From Avoscillospira sp045530865 (GTDB taxonomy: Bacteria > Bacillota > Clostridia > Oscillospirales > Oscillospiraceae), in assembly GCA_045530865.1 (NCBI GenBank), contig JAZSCX010000027.1, positions 1-22,958 of the forward strand: a stretch of DNA of 22,958 bases, read 5' to 3'. Both the position numbers and the translations under genes were made by a program. Under the pieces are notes generated by a model that saw only the letters and a list, made by a program, of their open reading frames with translations, did no database searches and was not told where the DNA came from. The stretch's first letter is position 1. Each line of letters opens with the position of its first letter. This document shows, piece by piece, positions 1 to 7,024 of the stretch.

Positions 1-1356
1 ATTGTCTTCCTAAGACCGCTTGGCCTCCGACTTCTGATTGGCTTCGCTGTTCTGATGTACGGTATGGACATCATGGGCGATGCGGTGGAACCGCTGAAGG
101 AAGTTCCGGAATTCGTAAGCATTCTGACCATGTTCAGCAATCCGATTCTGGGCGTTGTGGCTGGTGCTCTGTTCACCGCAGCCATCCAGAGTTCCTCTGC
201 TTCCGTAGGTATACTGCAGGCACTGTGTTCTACCGGGGCCATCACTTACGGTTCCGCAGTTCCCATCATCATGGGTCAGAACATCGGTACCTGTATTACC
301 GCTGTGATCTCCTGCATCGGCGCCAATACGGGCGCAAAGCGTGTTGCCATTATGCATACGCTGATCAATACGCTGGGCTCTGTGATCATTTTGCCCGTGT
401 ATCTGATTCTGAATGCGATTTTCCACTTCCCCATCCACAATGCATCCATCGATGCCGCCGGCATTGCTCTGTGCCATACCCTGTTCAATCTGGTTGCCAC
501 CGCCATGCTGATGCCCAACGGCAGGCTGATCATCCGGATCACCGAGTGGTTCACCAGAGAAAAGGGAGACAATGTTCCGGCGGAGACAAAGAACGAGGTT
601 TGCGTTCTGGACGAACGTCTGCTCCGCTCTCCCTCCATCGCTGTGCAGGAGGCTACCAACTATACCTATGAGATGTGCTCCCTGACCCGCCAGACCCTGC
701 AAAAGGCAATGCTTCTGCTGGATCGGAACAACTATTCCGAGGAAAAGGTTCAGGAAATTATCGATCTGGAACAGGTCGGAGATACCTACGAGGATCGGCT
801 TGGCACTTTCCTGGTGAAGCTGTCCGCCGAAGCTCTGTCCCGGCAGGATAGCCATGCGGTCTCTGTCATGTTGCATACCATTGGCGACTTTGAACGTATG
901 GGAGACCATGCGGTGAACATTACCGATGTGGCAAAGGAACTGGAAGAAAAGGGCCTGTCCTTCTCCGATGAGGCCAAGACCGAACTGCGGGTCCTGTCCG
1001 GTGCCATTGCAGAAATTCTGGAGATTACCGAACATGCTTTTGTGAACAACGATCCTGCTCTGGCTACGCAGGTCGAACCTCTGGAGCAGGTGGTGGATAA
1101 GCTCATCGATCAGGTGAAGCATCATCATATTGAGCGTATGCGTAAGGGTAAGTGCACCATCGAGATGGGTTTTATCTTGTCTGATCTGCTGAATAACTAT
1201 TCCCGTGTTTCCGACCATTGCTCCAACGTCGCCGTTGCGGTCATCGAGGTCGCCCATAACAGCTTCGATACCCATAAGTACCTCAACGATGTCAAGTATG
1301 GCAGCCAGGAATTTGCCGCTGCTTACGAAGAATACGCCCAAAAGTACAGCATCTGA
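1..1356 (+). CDS. Na+/phosphate cotransporter family protein with PhoU-like C-terminal domain (5' end outside window)
   Basis: The reading frame is open from base 1 to the TAA-equivalent stop at 1354-1356, so the gene starts upstream of the window; 451 codons are visible. The first ~170 visible residues are hydrophobic membrane segments and carry the QSSSAS motif (near base 188) followed by an NIGTC motif, the signature of the second repeat of the NptA/Na-Pi cotransporter II family, which takes up phosphate using the sodium gradient. The remaining ~260 residues are helical and hydrophilic, with two PhoU-type metal-binding motifs (FERMGDHAVNI near base 890 and YSRVSDHCSNVA near base 1200). This fused architecture is common in Firmicutes, where the PhoU-like part is thought to control transport. 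The gene is convergent with the LysR gene and ends at a strong terminator. Family assignment is firm; substrate is inferred from the family. Confidence 0.92.
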   Translation: MVFLRPLGLRLLIGFAVLMYGMDIMGDAVEPLKEVPEFVSILTMFSNPILGVVAGALFTAAIQSSSASVGILQALCSTGAITYGSAVPIIMGQNIGTCITAVISCIGANTGAKRVAIMHTLINTLGSVIILPVYLILNAIFHFPIHNASIDAAGIALCHTLFNLVATAMLMPNGRLIIRITEWFTREKGDNVPAETKNEVCVLDERLLRSPSIAVQEATNYTYEMCSLTRQTLQKAMLLLDRNNYSEEKVQEIIDLEQVGDTYEDRLGTFLVKLSAEALSRQDSHAVSVMLHTIGDFERMGDHAVNITDVAKELEEKGLSFSDEAKTELRVLSGAIAEILEITEHAFVNNDPALATQVEPLEQVVDKLIDQVKHHHIERMRKGKCTIEMGFILSDLLNNYSRVSDHCSNVAVAVIEVAHNSFDTHKYLNDVKYGSQEFAAAYEEYAQKYSI

Positions 1357-1366
1357 TGCTAATAGT

Positions 1367-1405
1367 AAAAAGACAGCTTCCGGCATATCCGGAAGCTGTC
1401 TTTTT
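1367..1405. terminator. Bidirectional intrinsic terminator between Na/Pi transporter and LysR gene
   Basis: A perfect 17-bp inverted repeat (1367-1383 with 1389-1405) with the 5-base loop CATAT. The arms begin with five A and end with five T, so the structure has a T-tract when read from either strand. It can therefore serve the transporter on the plus strand and the convergent LysR gene on the minus strand. Confidence 0.93.
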
Positions 1406-1456
1406 GTCATAGGGCTGCCAGACCCCTGACCGCCGTGATGTTAATCATCCGCTGCC

Positions 1457-2329
1457 TTACCTGTGCAGTTCCAACCAGTCGGCGGCGATCTGCGCAAAGG
1501 CCTCCACAACAGGCAATGTCTCCCTGCCCTGTATGGCAAGGGCAATGGTGCGGCTGGCCCGGGGCTCCAGCGGGCGGACTTCCAGATTCTCCCGCCGGTT
1601 TTGCAGCAGCAGGCTGGGAACGATGGAAACGCCCAGACCCTGCTCCACCATGGCAAGAATGGCATAGTCATCCTTGGTGGTAAATCTGGTTTTGGGATGC
1701 AGACCGGCCCTGTCCAGTGCCCGGTGCACATCGTGGGCGGAGCTGGGGGGCAGGGAAATGAATGGCTCCTCGGCAAATTCTCCGATGGGGATCCGTTCCA
1801 ACGCAGCCAGCCGGTGTCCTTTCGGCAGCACCGCCACCAGTTCGTCCTCTGCCAGCGGCACGGCGCGGGTGCCCTCCGGAGCAGGCAATGTTACGAAGCC
1901 CAGATCGATGCTGCCCTCCAGAAACCACTGCTCCAGATCGTGGTAGTCGCCGTTGAACATTTCCAGTGTGGCCTTGGGGTGGGCAGTCTGAAAGGCATGG
2001 ATCATACCCGGCAGCCAGTGAACGGCCACGCTGGTGAAGGCGCCCAGCCGCACGGTACCGGCGTCAGCACCGCGGATATCGGAGACCAGGTCCTCCAGCT
2101 CCCGATCCTTCTGCAGAATGGCCTGCATCTTCGGCAGCAGCATGGCGCCGGCCTCTGTCAGCCGTACACCGCCGCGGCTGCGTTCCATCAGGGAAAAGCC
2201 GTACTCCTCCTCCAGATCGCTGAGGATGTGGCTGATCCGGCTCTGGGTGGAACCGAGGGCTTCGGCGGCTCGGGTCAGGCTGCCCAGCTCCGCCGTGCGG
2301 ACAAATGCTTCATATTTTTTCAGACTCAT
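1457..2329 (-). CDS. LysR family transcriptional regulator
   Basis: A 290-residue protein of the usual LysR length. Residues ~4-62 form the winged helix-turn-helix (AAEALGSTQSRISHILSDLE around residues 21-40 is the recognition region), followed by a linker helix and a substrate-binding domain from ~residue 90 to the end. The ATG at 2329 is chosen because it matches the start of LysR proteins and has GAAAGG 12 bases upstream; an in-frame ATG at 2362 would add 11 residues but lacks a ribosome site. The gene is divergent from the putP-like transporter at 2540 and shares a 210-bp control region with it, the classical LysR arrangement, so it probably controls that transporter (inference). The inducer is unknown. 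An open frame continues upstream of this start into putP antisense, but is not part of the gene. Confidence 0.9.
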   Translation of the reverse strand: MSLKKYEAFVRTAELGSLTRAAEALGSTQSRISHILSDLEEEYGFSLMERSRGGVRLTEAGAMLLPKMQAILQKDRELEDLVSDIRGADAGTVRLGAFTSVAVHWLPGMIHAFQTAHPKATLEMFNGDYHDLEQWFLEGSIDLGFVTLPAPEGTRAVPLAEDELVAVLPKGHRLAALERIPIGEFAEEPFISLPPSSAHDVHRALDRAGLHPKTRFTTKDDYAILAMVEQGLGVSIVPSLLLQNRRENLEVRPLEPRASRTIALAIQGRETLPVVEAFAQIAADWLELHR

Positions 2330-2384
2330 GGATACACCGGGCCTTTCATGCGGATAATTCATAATTACTTGCGCGTTTTTGTAC

Positions 2385-2413
2385 ATAATAGCGCATAACC
2401 ATGGTGTTTGCAA
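2385..2413 (-). promoter_or_regulatory. Sigma-A type promoter of the LysR gene
   Basis: On the minus strand TTGCAA (2408-2413) is followed after exactly 17 bases by TATTAT (2385-2390). The predicted transcript starts about 45-50 bases before the ATG at 2329. The -35 hexamer is identical to that of the divergent putP promoter. Confidence 0.7.
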
Positions 2414-2418
2414 GGGTG

Positions 2419-2440
2419 TTTTTCTCCATCCAGAGAAAAA
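2419..2440. promoter_or_regulatory. Candidate LysR operator (perfect dyad between divergent promoters)
   Basis: TTTTTCTC (2419-2426), spacer CATCCA, then GAGAAAAA (2433-2440): a perfect 8-bp inverted repeat. It lies between the two -35 hexamers of the divergent LysR and putP promoters (2408-2413 and 2448-2453), where a LysR-type activator/autorepressor would be expected to bind. It does not fit the T-N11-A consensus exactly, and no T-tract makes it a terminator. Function as an operator is inference. Confidence 0.45.
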
Positions 2441-2447
2441 GTAATGG

Positions 2448-2476
2448 TTGCAAAGGGATGGGAAAGAAGGTATAAT
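2448..2476 (+). promoter_or_regulatory. Sigma-A type promoter of the putP-like gene
   Basis: TTGCAA (2448-2453), a 17-base spacer, and a perfect TATAAT (2471-2476). This gives a leader of about 55 bases before the ATG at 2540. No riboswitch-like fold is evident in that leader. Confidence 0.85.
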
Positions 2477-2539
2477 GGTCCCGCTAGAAAGAAAGTGCAT
2501 GAAAATATGAAAAAAATTCATGCAAAGAGAGGAGCTCCT

Positions 2540-3988
2540 ATGAATTATACCGAACTGATTGTCTTTATTGCCTATTTCCTGTTTATGCTCGGAATTGGCC
2601 TGTACTTCTTTGTCAAGTCCAAGAACGCCGGCGAAAAAGATTACTTCCTCGGTGGCCGCAACATGGGCGCCTGGGTTTCCGCTCTGTCCGCCGGCGCTTC
2701 GGATATGAGCGCATGGGTCCTGATGGGCTTGCCCGCTTCCATCTATGCACTGGGTATGGGTCAGACCTGGATCGCCATTGGCCTGGGCATCGGCTACGCC
2801 TGCAGCTGGATCTTCATGGCGCCCCGTCTGCGCCGGTTCTCCATTGCTGCCAATGACTCCATCACCATTCCCCAGTATCTGACCAACCGCTTCCTGTCCA
2901 AGAGCAAGGCGCTGCAGATCCTCTGCGCCGTGATTTTCCTCGTGGCCTACACAGTCTATGCCGCCTCCTCTATCAAGGCCTGCGGCACCCTGTTCAACAC
3001 GGTTATGAACATCGATGCCACCGTTGCCATGTACATCGCTGCATTCATCATCATTGCCTATACCTTCCTGGGTGGCTTCTCCGCTGTCTGCTGGACGGAC
3101 TTCTTTCAGGGTATGATCATGCTGGCGGCGCTGCTGATCGCTCCCATTTTTGCGCTGGCGCTGGTCAAGGGCGGTGCGGGTGCTTCCAATGCGACTCTGC
3201 CCGAAGGCTTCTTCAACTTCATCACCACGCCGCAGGATATTATTTCCGGTCTGGGCTGGGGCCTCGGCTACTTCGGTATGCCCCATATCATCATCCGCTT
3301 CATGTCCCTGAAGTCTGAGAAGGAACTGAGAAAGTCCAGCGTCATTGGTATTTCCTGGACCACCATCATTCTGATCATGTCTGCTCTGGCTGCTGTGGCC
3401 GGACGCCTGTATCTGGGCGAGATCTCTGATTCCTCCACTGTGTTTATCCAGATGACCCGTAGCATTTTCCCCGCACTGGTTTCCGGCCTGCTGCTGTCCG
3501 CCATTCTGTCCGCAGCCATGTCCACTGCCGACTCCCAGCTGCTGGCAGCCTCCTCCGCCTTTGCCAGCGATGTCTACAAGCCCATTTTCCGCAAGAATGC
3601 ATCCAATAAGGAAATGCTCTGGGCATCCCGCATTGTGGTTCTGGCTATTGCTTTGGTGGCGCTGCTGATTGCTGCCAACCCCAACTCCGGTACCATCATG
3701 GGTTTGGTGGAGAATGCATGGGGCGTCTTTGGCGCAGCCTTCGGTCCCGCCATCCTGCTGAGCCTGTTCTGGAAGCGCTTTAACTTCGCAGGCGCTGTTG
3801 CCGGTATTGTTGTCGGTGCTGTGGCTGACATTCTGTGGCTGGTCTGTCTGAAGTCCACCGGCATTTACGAGATCGTTCCCGGTTTTGTGCTGGGCCTGAT
3901 TGCCGCCGTGGTGGCAACCCTGTGCACCAAGGCTCCCTCCGAGGATGTGGAGGCTCTGTTTGACAAGGCCTCTCAGCCCGAGGTATAA
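2540..3988 (+). CDS. putP: Sodium/proline symporter (SSS family, PutP type)
   Basis: A 482-residue, multi-spanning membrane protein close to the ~500 residues of PutP. It begins NYTELIVFIAYF, a typical SSS first helix. The sodium-site motif AGASDMSAW places Asp and Ser at positions 55 and 57, the same positions as the functional residues of E. coli PutP, and the eighth-helix motif AAMSTADSQLL is at residues 325-335. It should import proline (or a similar small solute) with Na+. The ATG at 2540 has AGAGAGGAG directly upstream; an in-frame ATG at 2408 is rejected because it lies upstream of the promoter. Divergent from the LysR gene, which probably regulates it. SSS family membership is certain; proline as substrate is likely but not proven by sequence alone. 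Confidence 0.93.
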   Translation: MNYTELIVFIAYFLFMLGIGLYFFVKSKNAGEKDYFLGGRNMGAWVSALSAGASDMSAWVLMGLPASIYALGMGQTWIAIGLGIGYACSWIFMAPRLRRFSIAANDSITIPQYLTNRFLSKSKALQILCAVIFLVAYTVYAASSIKACGTLFNTVMNIDATVAMYIAAFIIIAYTFLGGFSAVCWTDFFQGMIMLAALLIAPIFALALVKGGAGASNATLPEGFFNFITTPQDIISGLGWGLGYFGMPHIIIRFMSLKSEKELRKSSVIGISWTTIILIMSALAAVAGRLYLGEISDSSTVFIQMTRSIFPALVSGLLLSAILSAAMSTADSQLLAASSAFASDVYKPIFRKNASNKEMLWASRIVVLAIALVALLIAANPNSGTIMGLVENAWGVFGAAFGPAILLSLFWKRFNFAGAVAGIVVGAVADILWLVCLKSTGIYEIVPGFVLGLIAAVVATLCTKAPSEDVEALFDKASQPEV

Positions 3989-3991
3989 TTG

Positions 3992-4037
3992 CCATAAAAA
4001 ATCCCTGAAGCAGCTCTGCTTCAGGGATTTTTTATGG
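3992..4037. terminator. Bidirectional intrinsic terminator between putP and DUF1934 gene
   Basis: A perfect 21-bp inverted repeat (3992-4012 with 4017-4037) with the small loop GCTC. Six A in one arm and six T in the other give a T-tract on both strands, so it ends putP on the plus strand and the ddl-DUF1934 operon on the minus strand. The stop codon of the DUF1934 gene (4021-4023) lies inside the stem. Confidence 0.95.
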
Positions 4038-4455
4038 GCTCCACATGGATCTCGTAGGTATTGCGGCTGGACATGGAGTTTTCAATCTCCACCGTATAGT
4101 CGATCAGCAGGCTGCCGCCCTCTTCGTTGAGATCCACCTGAATCTTTTTGGCACAGATGCTGATGAGCAGGCTGCCAAAGCCCAGATCATAGAGGGCTTC
4201 GTTTTTCGTATCCTCCTCAAACACCATGCGGGAGCGGATGGCACCCTCCCGGCTGAGAACGATCCGTCGGGGGCTGAATACCAGAAAGGTGGTGGTGGTA
4301 CCGGCGACACCGGTCAGCTCCGTTTCCTCATAGGAAATGGCGAATTTGCCGTTGCGCCCGGTCATGGTGCCACGGGTCATCAGCTCCACGGATTCCGGCG
4401 TTTCCTGCGCATAGGTCTGGGTACCCCGGAGGGTGATCAGAACGTCCTGCTTCAT
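4021..4455 (-). CDS. DUF1934 family protein (YwiB-like, calycin-type beta-barrel)
   Basis: A 144-residue cytosolic protein, the usual size of the family. The central segment ELTGVAGTTTTFLVFSPRR and the following glycine-rich SLLIS region match DUF1934, a small beta-barrel family found across Firmicutes whose biochemical role is not settled. Its ATG (4453-4455) shares one base with the TGA of ddl (4455-4457) in a TGATG arrangement, implying translational coupling and co-transcription. Its own stop codon lies within the terminator stem. Family assignment is from recalled sequence patterns. Confidence 0.8.
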   Translation of the reverse strand: MKQDVLITLRGTQTYAQETPESVELMTRGTMTGRNGKFAISYEETELTGVAGTTTTFLVFSPRRIVLSREGAIRSRMVFEEDTKNEALYDLGFGSLLISICAKKIQVDLNEEGGSLLIDYTVEIENSMSSRNTYEIHVEPIKNP

Positions 4456-5519
4456 CAGATGCTCTCCATGGCTAGCTCCAGCAGCTTGTCGATAAGCTGA
4501 GGATAGGGGATGCCGCTGGCCTCGAACATTTTGGGATACATAGAAATGGAGGTGAAGCCGGGAATGGTGTTGATTTCGTTAAAGACCACCTCTCCGTCCT
4601 TTTTCACGAAGAAATCCACGCGGCTCAGACCACAGCAGCCCAGCGCCTCGTAAATCCTCACAGCGGTGTTGCGAACCACTTCTTCCACCTCACTGCTGAT
4701 GCGGGCGGGGATATAGAGCCGGGAGCTGTCAGAGATATACTTGGCTTCGTAGTCATAGAAGTCGGCGCCGGAGTCGATTTCACCGCAGACGGAGGCCATG
4801 GGCGTTTCGTTGCCCAGAACGGCACACTCCACTTCCTGACCATCGATGAATTCCTCCACCAGAACCTTCCGGTCATAGGCAAGGGCGGCTTCCAGTGCCT
4901 GCACCAGCTGTTCGCGGCTCTTTGCCTTGGAAACGCCCACGGAGGAACCGGTTCCGGCGGGCTTGACGAACACAGGATATTCGAATTTGGCTTCTACGGT
5001 TTCGCAGACAGCATCTGCGCCGTGACTGTAGGTGTTTCTGGTCACCAGCACCCAATCGGCCTGACGGACGCCGGCCTGATCGGCCATGAGCTTGGTCATG
5101 CACTTATCCATACAGGCGGCGCTGGCGGCAATGTGGGGGCCCACATAGGGAATGCCGGCAATCTGCAGCAGACCCTGAATGGCGCCGTCCTCACCGTTGG
5201 CACCGTGGAGCACCGGGAATACTACGTCGATGCGCTCGCGCACCACGCAGTCATTTTCAAAACTCAAAAGACCCTGCCCGTGAACGGGAGAAAGGGTGGC
5301 ACGGCGGTTGCCGTCGAAGCTCTGCCAGGTGCCGGCAGGGAGCATACTGTAGTCCGTGCCGCCGAAGAGAATCCAGTCGCCTTCCTTGGTAATGCCCACC
5401 GGGAACACGTTGTATTTCTCATGATCGATGTGGTTCAGTACAGATTCGGCAGAACGCAGAGAGACCTCGTGCTCCGGGGAAATACCGCCGAACAGAATAC
5501 AGACACTGAGCTTTTTCAC
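4455..5519 (-). CDS. ddl: D-alanine--D-alanine ligase
   Basis: A 354-residue ATP-grasp ligase joining two D-alanines with ATP hydrolysis for peptidoglycan precursor synthesis in the cytosol. Visible motifs: ILFGGISPEHEVS (8-20, first substrate site), HGANGEDG (105-112), KPAGTGSSVG (186-195, ATP-grasp loop), the omega-loop YDYEAKY (255-261), and NEINTIPGFT (314-323, Mg2+ and phosphate contacts). The YDYEAKY loop is the form usual in D-Ala-D-Ala ligases and there are no vanH/vanX neighbours, so a vancomycin-resistance ligase is unlikely. The start codon is GTG at 5519, preceded by AAAAGAGGAA. First gene of an operon with the overlapping DUF1934 gene. Confidence 0.96.
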   Translation of the reverse strand: MKKLSVCILFGGISPEHEVSLRSAESVLNHIDHEKYNVFPVGITKEGDWILFGGTDYSMLPAGTWQSFDGNRRATLSPVHGQGLLSFENDCVVRERIDVVFPVLHGANGEDGAIQGLLQIAGIPYVGPHIAASAACMDKCMTKLMADQAGVRQADWVLVTRNTYSHGADAVCETVEAKFEYPVFVKPAGTGSSVGVSKAKSREQLVQALEAALAYDRKVLVEEFIDGQEVECAVLGNETPMASVCGEIDSGADFYDYEAKYISDSSRLYIPARISSEVEEVVRNTAVRIYEALGCCGLSRVDFFVKKDGEVVFNEINTIPGFTSISMYPKMFEASGIPYPQLIDKLLELAMESI

Positions 5520-5554
5520 CTTAGGTTCCTCTTTTCTAAAAGTCTTATCATATT

Positions 5555-5583
5555 ATAATATGCGAAAATCCATGGGAGTACAA
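5555..5583 (-). promoter_or_regulatory. Probable ddl promoter
   Basis: On the minus strand TTGTAC (5578-5583) is followed after 17 bases by TATTAT (5555-5560), overlapping a TATAAT at 5552-5557. This leaves a short leader before the GTG at 5519. Confidence 0.55.
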
Positions 5584-5617
5584 GTATAAAATTAACAAAA
5601 TATTGAGATTTTTGCAG

Positions 5618-5646
5618 TGGAAAAAACGCGTCATCCGGTATATAAT
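5618..5646 (+). promoter_or_regulatory. Probable promoter of the 5687 gene
   Basis: A perfect TATAAT at 5641-5646 with a poor -35 (TGGAAA, 5618-5623) at 17-base spacing. It lies about 30 bases in front of the ribosome site AAGGAGG at 5671. The -10 is convincing and the -35 is weak. Confidence 0.5.
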
Positions 5647-5686
5647 AGAGAAACCCCGGAAATGCTGCGGAAGGAGGCGTAGAACC

Positions 5687-6100
5687 ATGAATCTGGAATT
5701 GAGTAAAAAGGAATTCCGGCGTCTGTTGGACATGGTATATATCGGCAACTGGATCTTGAATTCTACCCGCGGCAATGATCGAATCGCCGATTATGATCAG
5801 GTGGAAAGCAAGCTGTTTGCCCGCTGCCGTGAAATTGGTATGGAAGCGCTGGTGGAGAAATGGCAGGGCGAGGATGTGCCCTCCCGGGCCTTTGCCGACG
5901 GCGGCATCCATGAGGCCATTATGGACTACGAGGACACGGTGTTCTTTGAAATTCTGGCGGAGGAGCTGGCACGGCGGGATATGGACTATCAGCCGGTCTC
6001 CGGAGAGAATTACGAGGAACTGGTCTCCCGAATGGACGATTACATTGCGGAATTTGAAGCCAACGGCACGGATAATCTGGTCATCAGCACCGATGCCTGA
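5687..6100 (+). CDS. Unrecognised small acidic protein
   Basis: A 137-residue protein that I do not recognise. It has no signal peptide or membrane segment and is rich in acidic residues and predicted helix (for example LSKKEFRRLLDMVYIGNWI at residues 5-23 and YEELVSRMDDYIAEFEA near the C-terminus). The ATG at 5687 is selected because AAGGAGGCG ends 7 bases before it; an in-frame upstream ATG at 5603 would put the promoter -10 inside the gene. It is divergent from ddl, has its own promoter and its own terminator (6116-6145), and so is a monocistronic unit. The base and codon use look like its neighbours, so it is probably a resident lineage-specific gene. No function is proposed. Confidence 0.85.
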   Translation: MNLELSKKEFRRLLDMVYIGNWILNSTRGNDRIADYDQVESKLFARCREIGMEALVEKWQGEDVPSRAFADGGIHEAIMDYEDTVFFEILAEELARRDMDYQPVSGENYEELVSRMDDYIAEFEANGTDNLVISTDA

Positions 6101-6115
6101 GAAAACATAAAGGTC

Positions 6116-6145
6116 AAGCGGAGCATCAGAAGGTGCTCCGCTTTT
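6116..6145 (+). terminator. Intrinsic terminator after the 5687 gene
   Basis: AAGCGGAGCA (6116-6125) pairs perfectly with TGCTCCGCTT (6134-6143) across an 8-base loop and runs into TTTT at 6142-6145. Confidence 0.88.
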
Positions 6146-6163
6146 GCCGCGGTATTTTTATGA

Positions 6164-6192
6164 TTGGCCGGTCATATTATGTTTCATACGAT
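6164..6192 (+). promoter_or_regulatory. Weak candidate promoter of the SSB-like gene
   Basis: TTGGCC (6164-6169), 17 bases, TACGAT (6187-6192): four of six consensus bases in each hexamer. The transcript would start only about ten bases before the ATG at 6210, so this is tentative. Confidence 0.28.
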
Positions 6193-6209
6193 GAAATCGG
6201 GGTGAAACA

Positions 6210-6809
6210 ATGGAACATACGGCCAATCGAATTGAATTGTGCGGCGCGCTGGCAGAGCTGCCGCAGTTTTCCCATGAAAATCACGACAAGCGGTTTTTCC
6301 GCTTTCCGCTGGAAGTGGAGCGGCTGTCCGGGGCGGTGGATTTGCTGCCGGTGCTGGTGCCGGAGCAGGTGCTGGATGCCATGGACGTCTCAGGCGGCTC
6401 CATGCTGGAGGTCACGGGACAGATCCGCTCCTTCAACAACCGATCAGCGGAGGGAAGACGGCTGATTATTTCCGTCTTCGCGGAGTCTCTGGCGGTCTGC
6501 GATGGGGAACCTTGGAATTTGGTGGAGCTGACCGGTGCGGTCTGTAAGGAGCCGGTCTACCGGAAAACACCGCTGGGACGGGAGATCTGCGATGTGATGC
6601 TGGCAGTGAACCGGCCCTACCGAAGGGCGGACTACATCCCCTGCATTTTCTGGGGCAGAACGGCAGCGGAAATGGCGGAATGCACCGTGGGTGATATGCT
6701 CTCCCTGACCGGCAGACTGCAGAGCCGGGACTACGTCAAGATGCTGGGCAGCACCAGTGAAAACAGGACAGCCTATGAAGTTTCGGTGATGAGTGCGGAA
6801 AAAATATGA
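6210..6809 (+). CDS. SSB-like protein with two tandem OB-folds
   Basis: A 199-residue cytosolic protein. The second half (residues ~104-175: NLVELTGAVCKEPVYRKTP, then CDVMLAVNR, YIPCIFWGRTA and GDMLSLTGRLQSR) has the order of strands and the IPCIFWG motif of a single-stranded DNA-binding protein OB-fold. The first half (residues ~5-95: NRIELCGALAELPQFSHEN, FFRFPLEVERLSG, MLEVTGQIRSFNN) repeats the same pattern with no close sequence identity, so the protein is a double OB-fold. It lacks the acidic phenylalanine tail of canonical SSB. It may bind single-stranded nucleic acid as an accessory SSB or a PriB-like factor; this is inference. The start has GGGGTGAA just upstream and the gene appears to stand alone. 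Confidence 0.78.
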   Translation: MEHTANRIELCGALAELPQFSHENHDKRFFRFPLEVERLSGAVDLLPVLVPEQVLDAMDVSGGSMLEVTGQIRSFNNRSAEGRRLIISVFAESLAVCDGEPWNLVELTGAVCKEPVYRKTPLGREICDVMLAVNRPYRRADYIPCIFWGRTAAEMAECTVGDMLSLTGRLQSRDYVKMLGSTSENRTAYEVSVMSAEKI

Positions 6810-6830
6810 AAAATTTTTCAAGTTCCGAAT

Positions 6831-6866
6831 GTCATTGCGAGGCCTGTAGGGCCGTGGCAATCCGTA
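6831..6866. repeat. REP-like palindromic element
   Basis: An imperfect dyad: ATTGC (6834-6838) with GCAAT (6857-6861), then inner GGCC (6841-6844) with GGCC (6850-6853) around TGTAG. The TCATTGCGAG...GTGGCAATCCGT form is a short repeat that I associate with many Oscillospirales genomes. Only one copy is in the window, so its repetitive nature cannot be shown here. Confidence 0.6.
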
Positions 6867-6961
6867 TTCCCCGCAAAATGCTGCAGCCCGCAGCTATGGG
6901 CTTCACTTTTTAACCCGCAGGCGGAAAATTATAAAAATTTTCTCTTTTTTTGGAACCGGTC

Positions 6962-6990
6962 TTGTTTTTTTCCGTCATGATAGGTAGACT
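6962..6990 (+). promoter_or_regulatory. Candidate promoter of the DUF4349 lipoprotein gene
   Basis: TTGTTT (6962-6967), 17 bases, TAGACT (6985-6990), about 35 bases before the ATG at 7025. Both hexamers are imperfect. Confidence 0.4.
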
Positions 6991-7024
6991 GGAAAAAAGA
7001 CCGAACAACAGAAAGGAGCAAAAA

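Noticed and set aside
10..1410. Long minus-strand open frame (466 codons)
   Set aside because: It mirrors the Na/Pi transporter, has no recognisable protein features, and the plus-strand frame has clear family motifs.
2477..2539. Riboswitch in the putP leader
   Set aside because: The leader is only about 55 bases and shows no conserved aptamer or terminator fold.
2330..3286. Minus-strand extension of the LysR frame into putP
   Set aside because: The translated extension has no domain, lies antisense to a conserved transporter, and the LysR domain starts cleanly at 2329.
4455..5519. Vancomycin-resistance type ligase
   Set aside because: The omega-loop is of D-Ala-D-Ala type and no vanH, vanX, vanT or VanRS genes are nearby.
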